A stretch of DNA of 6,715 bases. Source: Clostridiales bacterium. Its GTDB lineage: Bacteria; Bacillota_A; Clostridia; Oscillospirales; Oscillospiraceae. The notes beneath the pieces were generated by a model that worked only from the letters and a program-made list of their open reading frames with translations, searched no databases and was not told the DNA's origin. This document shows positions 1 through 5,574 of this stretch, one piece after another. Position 1 is the first letter of the stretch; the number at the start of each line of letters is the position of its first letter. The stretch lies in NCBI GenBank assembly GCA_019417795.1, contig DXUR01000144.1, positions 1 through 6,715 on the forward strand, written 5' to 3'. The position numbers and the translations under genes are program-made.

Positions 1-135
1 AACAATTGTCATAACAGCAGCAATTCCAATAAAGATAGACAGAATGGTTAGTGTAGCCGGAATATTCCCGTGGCGGAGCAAGGCTTTTTTTAAGCGGTAG
101 AAGTGGATTAGATTATAATGATAGTAAAACAGCAT
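1..135 (-). CDS. N-terminus of a membrane protein, possibly FtsX/MacB-type ABC permease (partial, runs off window)
   Basis: The first 45 codons are visible, from ATG at 135-133 to the window edge. The start is supported by a GGGAGG site 8 nt upstream and by an in-frame TAA about 30 nt upstream with no other start between. Residues 1-25 are basic and aromatic (MLFYYHYNLIHFYRLKK...), followed by one hydrophobic span at about residues 26-45 (ATLTILSIFIGIAAVMTIV). The pattern L-T-x-L-x-I-x-I-G-I-A-A-V resembles the first transmembrane segment of MacB/FtsX-type ABC permeases; that assignment is inference from a short segment, and another small membrane protein is possible. It lies downstream of the six-gene operon's terminator, in the same direction, but has its own promoter at 313-348 that closely copies the operon promoter. 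It may therefore respond to the same two-component system. The start codon lies inside a perfect 10-bp hairpin. Confidence 0.5.
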   Translation of the reverse strand, partial: MLFYYHYNLIHFYRLKKALLRHGNIPATLTILSIFIGIAAVMTIV

Positions 136-163
136 GGCGGCGTCCTCCCGTGGGCCGCCATGC
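132..163 (-). promoter_or_regulatory. Hairpin enclosing ribosome site and start codon
   Basis: Perfect 10-bp inverted repeat: GCATGGCGGC at 132-141 and GCCGCCATGC at 154-163, with a 12-nt loop. On the minus-strand transcript the loop displays the GGGAGG ribosome site, and the 3' arm contains the ATG at 135-133. There is no T tract on either side, so it is not a simple terminator. The likely effect is on translation initiation of the left-edge membrane protein. The geometry is seen in the sequence; the function is inferred. Confidence 0.55.
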
Positions 164-192
164 CTTTAACTGCTGGGAATGACAGAAAGAAA

Positions 193-222
193 GCAGCGGC
201 CTTGATTTCTCAAAACCGCCAC
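193..222 (-). promoter_or_regulatory. GNRA-capped leader hairpin
   Basis: On the minus-strand RNA, GCGGUUUUGA (219-210) pairs with UCAAGGCCGC (205-196) around a GAAA tetraloop (209-206). This gives 10 bp including two G-U pairs, and further G-U and G-C pairs extend it outwards to 222/193. It lies in the leader between the promoter at 313-348 and the ATG at 135. No gene is convincing here. It could be part of a cis-regulatory leader or a small RNA; no known riboswitch class was recognised. Confidence 0.4.
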
Positions 223-252
223 CAGTGAATATAAATTAAGCGTGAAAATGGG

Positions 253-301
253 TCTGCCCAGCAGCGGTTTTTTTCTTTTCTGCCGCTGGGCAGATGTTTT
301 T
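253..301 (+). terminator. Terminator-like hairpin (plus strand); leader hairpin on minus
   Basis: TCTGCCCAGC (253-262) pairs with GCTGGGCAGA (285-294) across a 22-nt loop, and is followed on the plus strand by TGTTTTTTCTTT, which fits a rho-independent terminator in that direction. A competing pairing exists (CAGCGG 262-267 with CCGCTG 283-288). No plus-strand gene in the window obviously needs it. On the minus strand it has no T tract and would be a stable hairpin just after the predicted transcription start near 306, so its real role may be in the leader RNA. Confidence 0.45.
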
Positions 302-312
302 TCTTTAGATAC

Positions 313-348
313 ATGATAAGAGGAATTTTTGAAGATTCCATAAAGATT
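313..348 (-). promoter_or_regulatory. Candidate response-regulator-activated promoter (copy A)
   Basis: Minus-strand reading: AATCTT (348-343), 5 nt, AATCTT (337-332), 13 nt, then the -10-like TATCAT (318-313). The two hexamers form an 11-bp-spaced direct repeat, the arrangement expected for an OmpR-family dimer binding one helix face. No good -35 is present, as expected for an activated promoter. The same box with the same spacing precedes the LanFEG operon at 5050-5085; 21 of 22 bases match across the core. Transcription would start near 306 and run towards the left-edge membrane protein. The repeat is observed; binding by the adjacent regulator is inferred. Confidence 0.6.
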
Positions 349-380
349 TGAAAAATGGACGGACATAAAAGACGTCCATT
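349..380 (-). terminator. Rho-independent terminator of the lantibiotic-resistance operon
   Basis: AATGGACG (354-361) and CGTCCATT (373-380) form a perfect 8-bp stem with an 11-nt loop. On the minus strand the stem runs into a short T run (TTTTT, partly from the stem's last bases). It lies 14 nt past the kinase stop codon, where the operon should end. The stem is moderate and the T tract short, so some readthrough is possible. Confidence 0.65.
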
Positions 381-394
381 ACACTATCGGAAAA

Positions 395-1759
395 TCAGCA
401 AGGAAGTTTCATAGTAACCTTTGCGCCGCCGGTTTCTTTTGAATTTTCTAAAATAAGCTGACCATTATGTTGTTCCATAATCGAATTTGTAATATATAGA
501 CCCATACCAAAGTGTAACTTTGAATTGCGGCTTTGATCGCCCATATAGAACCGTTCCTGTGCGTGGCATAATGCCTCTTTAGAAAACCCCGTTCCCTCGT
601 CTGTGACTGAAATTTCCACGAAACCGTTGTTACTCTGAACATCCACATAAAGCGTTCCGCCTTGCGGGGAGTAGTCCAGCCCATTACTGATAACATTCAT
701 AATAGCACGTTCTATCAGCACCCTATCAAATTTCAGCATTTGAGGGAGTGAAACAGTATTCATTTGCAGCCGGATTTCTTTTGTCCGGCATAGTGATTCC
801 ATATAACCGAACAAGTGCTGCATGAACGCTGGCAAGTCTATACTTTCAATATGGAGCTGATAACCAACCGCCGCCCGTGATATATCAATCAGGGTTTGAA
901 TATATGACTGCATCTGGCCGGAGCTTTCCACGACGTAACCAGCGTATAATCGTTGCTCATCATCAAGATTTGTTTCTGTGAGTAAATCAGCATTTCCTTG
1001 AATAACCGTCAGAGGCGTTTTCAAATCATGGGCAAGCGCGGCGATTTGCTCTTTCTGTGTCTGTTCGGTTTTCCATTGCCGTTCTAACGAAATTTTCAGA
1101 TTATCTTTCATATCTGAAAAAGATGCAAGGACATCTTCAAACTCTTTGATTTTGGCGTGTCCTACTTCAAAATCAAGGTTTTGCTTTGAAACCTCCGCAG
1201 TTGCTTCAAAAAGCGGGGTCAGTTGTGTACGCAGGTTCTTAGCAAATCTGGCGGTCAGTATGATAATGACCAGCAGCGAATTTACAGCCATCAGGATAAA
1301 CGCAAGCGTGTCAGGAGATGGAAAATATTCCGGTAGCCATGACACTGTAAATTGAGAACCAATATAATACCTTAAAACGCAAAATTCGTTTTCCCGGACA
1401 ACAAGTGCAAACTGCCTCCCCGTAGCATATTCAATATATTCTCCCTTTGCGTACAGCAGGGCAATTTCTTTTTCATCATCGTCCATATTGCTGTAAAGCT
1501 CATTAAAGTTCTTGTCCAGAATTAAGTAGCCGCATCCCTGTGGAATCACAACCTTTGTAATATCCGGGGCAATCGTCAGCGTTGGAATGATCTCTTTTAC
1601 CTGCAATTCACTTAGATTTGCTCTTGTAGCTAATCCAGCATTTACAGCAAGTCCCTCCAAACCAGAAGGGACAATAATTGCCGCTACCAGCATGACAATG
1701 AGGGAGATAGCAAACTGGCGAAACAATATTTTCAATGTAGGTTTCTTTTTCACTCCCAT
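395..1759 (-). CDS. lanK: Sensor histidine kinase, LanK/NisK/CprK-like
   Basis: A 454-aa membrane sensor kinase, probably detecting cationic antimicrobial peptides and phosphorylating the regulator encoded just upstream. It has a transmembrane segment at about residues 12-32, an extracytoplasmic sensor domain at about 33-148, a second transmembrane segment at about 150-171, and a HAMP-like linker to about 225. The H-box AHDLKTPL has the phosphoacceptor His244. The N-box (N355, N359), G1 box DEGTGF (387-392) and G2 box FGMGL (417-421) are all present, so it should be active. The sensor domain holds two cysteines (C76, C127) that could form a disulfide. The size and two-TM topology with an extracellular domain of about 115 aa match lantibiotic-sensing kinases rather than the loop-less BceS type. 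ATG at 1759 overlaps the regulator's stop by 10 nt (ATGGGAGTGA), implying translational coupling. The ligand is inferred from context. The symbol is generic family nomenclature. Confidence 0.88.
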   Translation of the reverse strand: MGVKKKPTLKILFRQFAISLIVMLVAAIIVPSGLEGLAVNAGLATRANLSELQVKEIIPTLTIAPDITKVVIPQGCGYLILDKNFNELYSNMDDDEKEIALLYAKGEYIEYATGRQFALVVRENEFCVLRYYIGSQFTVSWLPEYFPSPDTLAFILMAVNSLLVIIILTARFAKNLRTQLTPLFEATAEVSKQNLDFEVGHAKIKEFEDVLASFSDMKDNLKISLERQWKTEQTQKEQIAALAHDLKTPLTVIQGNADLLTETNLDDEQRLYAGYVVESSGQMQSYIQTLIDISRAAVGYQLHIESIDLPAFMQHLFGYMESLCRTKEIRLQMNTVSLPQMLKFDRVLIERAIMNVISNGLDYSPQGGTLYVDVQSNNGFVEISVTDEGTGFSKEALCHAQERFYMGDQSRNSKLHFGMGLYITNSIMEQHNGQLILENSKETGGAKVTMKLPC

Positions 1760-2412
1760 TTATATCCTATCCCCCATACGGTGCTGATCGGACTTATTTT
1801 GAAATGCTCCAATTTCGCACGAATATTTTTTATATGCGTTGAGATCGTAGAGTTATCGCCTATTCCATCAAACCCGAAAACGGCTTCATAGATTTGTTCT
1901 TTTGTAAAAACCTGTCCCCGGTTTTTCGCAAGGTATTCACAGATTGAATACTCGCTTTTGGTAAGGGGAACCGGCTGTTCTGAAACATACAGTACCTTTG
2001 CGGAAAGGTCAAATCTTATATCAGGCTCAAATGAAAGTGTGCTGTGATGCTCCCTTTTTTCTCTGCGTAAATGTGCCGCGACACGGGCGCGAAGCTCCTG
2101 AATACGAAAAGGTTTCGTAATATAATCATCCGCACCGATGCCCAATCCAAACAATATATCTTCCTCTAATGTCTTTGCGGTCAGAAAGAGAATCGGGCAG
2201 TCTACCATATTCCTGATCTGTTTGCAAAACTCAAACCCGTCTGTGCCAGGCATCATCACATCCAAAAGAATGAGGTCATAGAAATGCAGCTTTTTGATGT
2301 CTACATCATCCGCATTTTGACAGACTGTTATCAAATATCCATCTTTCCCCAAACTGTTCTTAATCAATTCCAAGATAGAAACTTCATCGTCAACTACAAG
2401 TAAGTGGGTCAA
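1750..2412 (-). CDS. lanR: OmpR-family response regulator, LanR/CprR-like
   Basis: A 220-aa transcription factor and the partner of the kinase that overlaps its 3' end. The receiver domain (about residues 1-115) shows the acidic pair D8/D9, phosphoacceptor D51 in LLDVMMPG, T78 in LTAK and K100 in TKPF. The C-terminal winged helix (about 125-220) contains LTKSEYSICEYLAKN, the recognition-helix region STISTHIKNIRAKL, and the final hairpin VWGIGYKWE. The likely start is TTG at 2412-2410, because GGAGGTGA lies immediately before it. An upstream in-frame ATG at 2442 would place that ribosome site inside the coding region and overlap a -10 element. The probable targets are the duplicated AATCTT boxes at 5069-5085 and 332-348. 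There are 38 nt between the lipoprotein stop and this start, the widest gap in the operon. Confidence 0.9.
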   Translation of the reverse strand: MTHLLVVDDEVSILELIKNSLGKDGYLITVCQNADDVDIKKLHFYDLILLDVMMPGTDGFEFCKQIRNMVDCPILFLTAKTLEEDILFGLGIGADDYITKPFRIQELRARVAAHLRREKREHHSTLSFEPDIRFDLSAKVLYVSEQPVPLTKSEYSICEYLAKNRGQVFTKEQIYEAVFGFDGIGDNSTISTHIKNIRAKLEHFKISPISTVWGIGYKWE

Positions 2413-2424
2413 AAAATCACCTCC

Positions 2425-2442
2425 CGCCCCATTATACCACAT
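2425..2442 (-). promoter_or_regulatory. Possible internal promoter for the regulator-kinase pair
   Basis: On the minus strand the gap between the lipoprotein and regulator genes contains TGGTATAAT (TATAAT at 2436-2431), a perfect extended -10 (TGnTATAAT), only about 20 nt before the TTG start. A -35 is weak or absent (TGATGA at an 18-nt spacing), which extended -10 promoters tolerate. It could supply a basal level of regulator and kinase independent of induction. Confidence 0.45.
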
Positions 2443-2450
2443 TGTCGAGG

Positions 2451-2828
2451 TTACTCATCATTATTTTTAATGTCAGCTTTCCGATATTCATTGTTGATAT
2501 TTACAGCTACGGCATTGCTTATATCCACATCCACAATACTGTAAACGTAGCCGAAACTGAAATCTTCCCCCGCCACATTTTTGAAGCGTTTCGATACCTG
2601 CCCGATTTCTTCTTGCAGTTCTGACATTTCAAGACATTCATCCGTTATGGTATATGTCAGGCCGTTATATGAAATTTCATCATAGTTTGCGGCGTTCAGC
2701 TCATAATACGGCAGAGATTCATTTAACGCCTTATTTTTATCGGCGGTATCGCGGAGCGCACCGCAGGCCGATAAGCATATAAGACTTACAAGCACAATTA
2801 CCACGGCAAACAGGCACTTTTTATTCAC
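2451..2828 (-). CDS. lanI: NisI/SpaI-like lantibiotic-immunity lipoprotein
   Basis: A 125-aa secreted lipoprotein. It starts at GTG 2828-2826, preceded by GGAGG at an 8-nt spacing; the longer in-frame ATG at 2873 would run well into the permease gene and put a charged tail before the signal peptide. Its signal sequence is NKK plus a hydrophobic core (residues 6-18) and a lipobox LSAC with the lipidated C22. The mature domain, about 104 aa, is soluble and includes NGLTYTITDE and EEIGQVSKRF, reminiscent of SpaI and NisI repeats. In that family the protein sits on the outer face of the membrane and binds the lantibiotic before it reaches lipid II, complementing the ABC transporter. It is shorter than SpaI and much shorter than two-domain NisI, so it would be a single-domain form. 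The start overlaps the upstream permease stop by 8 nt. The family call rests on context plus weak motif recall; the symbol is generic. Confidence 0.75.
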   Translation of the reverse strand: MNKKCLFAVVIVLVSLICLSACGALRDTADKNKALNESLPYYELNAANYDEISYNGLTYTITDECLEMSELQEEIGQVSKRFKNVAGEDFSFGYVYSIVDVDISNAVAVNINNEYRKADIKNNDE

Positions 2829-3564
2829 TGTTTTTACCTCCCTCCCAACCATGAAACCAAACCAAACTGGCAATCAGCAGACAAACAGTGCAGCATACAG
2901 AAATAATCATACCGCTGAAAAAATCGGTTTTTACCTGTGCATACAGTTGGGGGCTATCCCATGCAAGCACAGTGTAATCCATAGCACGAACGCCCCAGGC
3001 CCAGGGAATATATTTCCATGTAGCGTCACCAAGCCCTGTTATCATAAGGGCAGCTATTAAACTCCCTGCAATTCCCAATCCCATAGATGCACCTTTTCCG
3101 AAGCTCATTCCCACAAACAAATGAATCAGGTAAATGGGAAGCATGGTAATCAACAATAGAATCCCTGCTTTCAGGTAAAGGCTTGCCGGAGCATCCCTAT
3201 ATAGTGCAGCGAATGTTCCTAACGCTAAAAATGTTGCGCCAAAAGCACAGATCATCAGAAAACCAAGTTTACCAATATACGTTGCCATGCGAGATGGGAT
3301 TGTTCCCAACAAAAGCTGATAATGCCCGGCCTGATTTTCGATCTGAACAACCAGGCCCACAATAATGCCGATCAGAAACGGGAACGCAACGGCCAGCACT
3401 TCCAGATAGGCACTGATTTTGGTTGCCAGTTCCCATCTGGATATATGATAGTAACCCGCAAAAATCGCCGCACATATAATCGGAATCATGCTGTGCATAT
3501 AGAGCAAAATGCTATGTTTACACTTCTGATATTCTGCTTTCCAGCAGCGAACCACAGATACCAT
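2821..3564 (-). CDS. lanG: Lantibiotic-protection ABC transporter permease, LanG/MutG-like
   Basis: A 247-aa integral membrane subunit with about six transmembrane spans, near residues 19-39, 53-75, 96-118, 130-150, 155-177 and 217-237. After the second span comes a cytoplasmic stretch QIENQAGHYQLLLGTIPSR, of the type seen in ABC-2 permeases of this family. Together with the LanE-type permease it forms the channel half of a LanFEG exporter that removes lantibiotics from the cytoplasmic membrane. ATG at 3564 follows the previous gene's TAA by 2 nt, with GGAGG 10 nt upstream inside that gene's end, so translation is probably coupled. Length and order match LanG proteins; the family call is firm, the substrate unknown. 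Confidence 0.85.
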   Translation of the reverse strand: MVSVVRCWKAEYQKCKHSILLYMHSMIPIICAAIFAGYYHISRWELATKISAYLEVLAVAFPFLIGIIVGLVVQIENQAGHYQLLLGTIPSRMATYIGKLGFLMICAFGATFLALGTFAALYRDAPASLYLKAGILLLITMLPIYLIHLFVGMSFGKGASMGLGIAGSLIAALMITGLGDATWKYIPWAWGVRAMDYTVLAWDSPQLYAQVKTDFFSGMIISVCCTVCLLIASLVWFHGWEGGKNSE

Positions 3565-3566
3565 AG

Positions 3567-4313
3567 TTACCCCACCTCCTTTTTCTCAAACCATCTTGCA
3601 GTTAAAAATGACAGCGCCGCAAACCAGGCCAGCGAAATGACCAATACAAGTATAATCATCCAAAATGCCATTGCCGTACTCTGATCTGCAACCGGCTCAC
3701 CATTAGGCAAAATACCTAACACGGAAATCATAAGATGCGGCACCCAGCTATACGGGCAGATCATCCACAAAGAGGTTGTAGCCGTGAAAATCCCTAAAAC
3801 GCTTCCAAGTCCGGCATTAAGAATAACCGTGACAAAGATACCAACTTTTTTTGATAACCATAAGCACAGCGGAACTTCCCATAGGCTTGCAATGACAATA
3901 CAAGCTGTTCCGGCCGCAGCCTGCCAAATTCCGATTGTCAGGGGAATTTCGTTGATAACTAATATTGCAAAACCGCCCAACAGATTTAGCGCCAGGAAAA
4001 TGAAATTCCCCACACAGGAGTAAATACCGGCCACTCCAATTTTTGCTTTCCAGACTTTGTTCTGCGAAACAGGCAATGAAGCAACGGCACGATATTTTAG
4101 TTTGCCATTATCCCGCTGTTCAATCAAGGCACAGGTGAGCGTAAGGAATCCAGGATAAAGCAGGATATACCACCAATTATAAGAATTGAGCTGGAACCAA
4201 AGAGGGGCAAAAAAGTTCATAAGCGCAGTTACAAACGGGGCCAGAACGATCAGCGTTTTTGTGAAAGTTCTCTTATGCTTTAGGTTCTCTGCCTGAATAT
4301 ATGCCATCTCCAT
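3567..4313 (-). CDS. lanE: Lantibiotic-protection ABC transporter permease, LanE/MutE/EpiE-like
   Basis: A 248-aa membrane subunit and the first of two unlike permeases after the ATPase gene, the standard LanF-E-G order. The N-terminus is short and basic (AENLKHKRTF), then come about six hydrophobic spans near residues 20-40, 48-65, 92-118, 126-150, 155-180 and 217-240. The loop after span 2 carries EQRDNGKLKYRAVASLPVS, typical of ABC-2 permeases in this group, where EQR..G......LP is a recurring feature. ATG at 4313 directly abuts the ATPase TAA with no gap, and AAGGAGG lies 8 nt upstream. A second ATG two codons on is too far from that site. The protein ends in EKKEVG. Confidence 0.86.
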   Translation of the reverse strand: MEMAYIQAENLKHKRTFTKTLIVLAPFVTALMNFFAPLWFQLNSYNWWYILLYPGFLTLTCALIEQRDNGKLKYRAVASLPVSQNKVWKAKIGVAGIYSCVGNFIFLALNLLGGFAILVINEIPLTIGIWQAAAGTACIVIASLWEVPLCLWLSKKVGIFVTVILNAGLGSVLGIFTATTSLWMICPYSWVPHLMISVLGILPNGEPVADQSTAMAFWMIILVLVISLAWFAALSFLTARWFEKKEVG

Positions 4314-5018
4314 TTAATATCCCTCCTTACCATTTCTGCGAATAACATCCATAAAGAGTTGTTCCAAATCTTCACCGGCGCGAAGCTCTCCCTCATATCC
4401 AAGGACGCCGCCAGCAATGATACCCACATGATCTGCAATCTGCTGGACTTCTGACAGAATATGGCTGGACAAAATAACTGTAATCCCTTTGCAGGGAAAA
4501 GAGCGAATTAACTCTCGAAGTTCCTCAATCCCTAAAGGGTCAAGGCCGTTAGTCGGTTCATCCAGAATCAAAAGCTGGGGACTGTTCAGCAATGCAATAG
4601 CAATACCAAGCCGCTGCTTCATACCAAGAGAAAACTGCCCGGCCCGTTTCTTGCCGGTATTCGTGAGCTGGACAATTTGCAATACCTCGTTAATTCGTGC
4701 ATCGTCCAGGCCGAGCAATGTAGTTCTGACTTTGAGATTTTCGTATGCAGTCAGATTTTCGTAAAGCGGGGGCATCTCAATCAAAGCACCGATATGCTCC
4801 AGATCATTCCGCTTCCACGGGTGGCCGTCAAACTCGATGCTTCCCGATGTGGGGCGCAAAATGCCGGTGAGCATTTTTAAGATCGTGGATTTGCCAGCCC
4901 CATTCGGCCCCAGCAGACCATAAACCGAGTTGCGCCGGATGTTCAGTGACACATTGTTTACCGCCATTTGCCCCTTGAAATTTTTGCAGAGGTCAGTCGT
5001 TTTCAAAATCATATCCAT
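4314..5018 (-). CDS. lanF: Lantibiotic-protection ABC transporter ATP-binding subunit, LanF-like
   Basis: A 234-aa cytoplasmic ATPase that powers the exporter made with the next two gene products. Walker A is GPNGAGKST (37-45), the signature SLGMKQR (130-136), Walker B and D-loop LLILDEPTNGLDP (149-161), and the switch histidine H186 (SSHILSE). The position usually held by the Q-loop glutamine is glutamate, E81 (LIEMPPLYENL). This is the E-loop characteristic of LanF proteins and is the best single clue that the transporter protects against lantibiotics rather than being a generic ABC-2 exporter. The start is ATG at 5018, preceded by AAAGGA. The open frame extends upstream to 5138, but that stretch covers the promoter and lacks a ribosome site. 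It is the first gene of the six-gene operon, with a leader of about 25 nt after the promoter at 5050-5085. Confidence 0.92.
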   Translation of the reverse strand: MDMILKTTDLCKNFKGQMAVNNVSLNIRRNSVYGLLGPNGAGKSTILKMLTGILRPTSGSIEFDGHPWKRNDLEHIGALIEMPPLYENLTAYENLKVRTTLLGLDDARINEVLQIVQLTNTGKKRAGQFSLGMKQRLGIAIALLNSPQLLILDEPTNGLDPLGIEELRELIRSFPCKGITVILSSHILSEVQQIADHVGIIAGGVLGYEGELRAGEDLEQLFMDVIRRNGKEGY

Positions 5019-5049
5019 ATAATCAAGTCCTTTCTTTGATTTTACGGAT

Positions 5050-5085
5050 AGCATACCGGGCAATTTTGAAGATTTCATAAAGATT
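5050..5085 (-). promoter_or_regulatory. Candidate response-regulator-activated promoter of the LanFEG operon (copy B)
   Basis: Minus-strand reading: AATCTT (5085-5080), TATGA, AATCTT (5074-5069), 13 nt, TATGCT (5055-5050) as the -10. The -35 region is replaced by the direct repeat with an 11-bp period, typical of an OmpR-family activator site. The element sits about 32 nt before the ATPase ATG, so the start near 5043 leaves a short leader. It matches copy A at 313-348 in both repeats and in the 13-nt distance to the -10. Confidence 0.68.
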
Positions 5086-5156
5086 CCCGAAAACAGAATA
5101 TGAACAATACACCGTAACCGTGGAGCATATCGCAACAAAGCACCAACCTACGCATT

Positions 5157-5176
5157 TAGGGCCTTAAAAAGCCCTA
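5157..5176. repeat. Small inverted repeat near the mobile-element junction
   Basis: TAGGGC (5157-5162) and GCCCTA (5171-5176) flank an 8-nt A-rich loop. A second repeat, CCCGC (5192-5196) with GCGGG (5204-5208), follows. Neither is followed by a T tract on the relevant strand, so terminator function is doubtful. The position, between the truncated ICE gene and the resistance operon, would suit a recombination or former attachment site, but nothing proves it. The rest of 5086-5226 holds no gene I can support. Confidence 0.3.
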
Positions 5177-5226
5177 TATTTCAAGGTTTTTCCCGCATAG
5201 TCGGCGGGGTATGTGAGTGTTTTATC

Positions 5227-5262
5227 CTAGCCTCGATTCTTTTCTAGGCGGAATACTGCCAT
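5227..5262 (-). pseudogene. 11-codon stub of an ICE replication-initiator/helix-turn-helix gene
   Basis: ATG at 5262, preceded by AAAGGAG, encodes MAVFRLEKNRG and then TAG. From memory, this matches the very start of the replication-initiator (RepA-like, helix-turn-helix) proteins of Tn1549-like ICEs, which begin MAVFRVEKNKGYTV. Similarity stops after the glycine, so the gene appears cut at about 5227 and joined to unrelated DNA. It starts 17 nt after the cysteine-rich gene's stop, in keeping with the normal ICE order. Eleven residues is little evidence, but together with the upstream gene it is convincing as a remnant. Confidence 0.55.
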
Positions 5263-5279
5263 ATCAAAATCAGCTCCTT

Positions 5280-5498
5280 TCACAGTGAATTTGGCCCCGC
5301 TGCAAGACCGGTGAGCTTGCCCGGCTGATAGGGACACTCTTCATAGACGCAGAATTGATATTTCCAATCCGGGCGATAAAAGCGGCAGGTGCCGCAATCC
5401 TCCGGTGCGTCCGCCCCGCCGCCGTCGTAGTGATCGAAACTGGGCTTTTCCTGCATCAGCCGTTCAAAGGCCCGATTCTGACCGGAAGTAAAGTACAT
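5280..5498 (-). CDS. Small cysteine-rich protein of Tn1549-like ICEs
   Basis: A 72-aa predicted cytoplasmic protein of unknown function. The start is secure: ATG at 5498 follows an excellent AAAGGAGGTGA at ideal spacing. It begins MYFTSGQNRAFERLMQEKP; its second half contains CGTC, then FYRPDWKYQFC, then EECPY. These four cysteines (CxxC, C, C) could bind a metal ion as a small zinc-ribbon-like fold. I recall similar proteins at the head of the gene string of Tn1549-type conjugative elements, just before the replication-initiator gene, whose stub follows here. A hairpin with a T tract and a TATAAT box lie directly upstream. The family association is recollection and has not been searched. Confidence 0.75.
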   Translation of the reverse strand: MYFTSGQNRAFERLMQEKPSFDHYDGGGADAPEDCGTCRFYRPDWKYQFCVYEECPYQPGKLTGLAAGPNSL

Positions 5499-5521
5499 AG
5501 TGTCACCTCCTTTCCTTGGGC

Positions 5522-5567
5522 AAAAAGAAATGCCTTTTTCGTCGCAGACTTACGAAAAAGGCATTTC
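5522..5567 (-). terminator. Strong hairpin with T tract ahead of the cysteine-rich gene
   Basis: A perfect 16-bp inverted repeat, 5527-5542 with 5552-5567 (GAAATGCC...CGT / ACG...GGCATTTC), has a 9-nt loop and is followed on the minus strand by TTTTTG (5526-5521). It is a textbook intrinsic terminator pointing at the cysteine-rich gene, whose ribosome site begins about 11 nt later. It either stops transcripts entering the element from outside or acts as an early attenuator for the promoter at 5575-5580. Confidence 0.75.
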
Positions 5568-5574
5568 AGGTGTG

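Noticed and set aside
166..366. 66-codon minus-strand ORF in the leader region
   Set aside because: It starts upstream of the predicted promoter and inside the terminator, runs through three hairpins, has no ribosome site and no recognisable composition.
136..394. Hidden lantibiotic precursor gene near the kinase
   Set aside because: No short ORF with a ribosome site and a Ser/Thr/Cys-rich core peptide was found here or in 5019-5279.
3322..3684. 120-codon plus-strand ORF across the two permease genes
   Set aside because: Antisense shadow of two well-supported membrane protein genes; no ribosome site or domain.
5019..5138. Longer N-terminus of the LanF ATPase
   Set aside because: The 40 extra codons cover the regulator box and -10, and no ribosome site precedes the upstream ATG; the ATG at 5018 has one.
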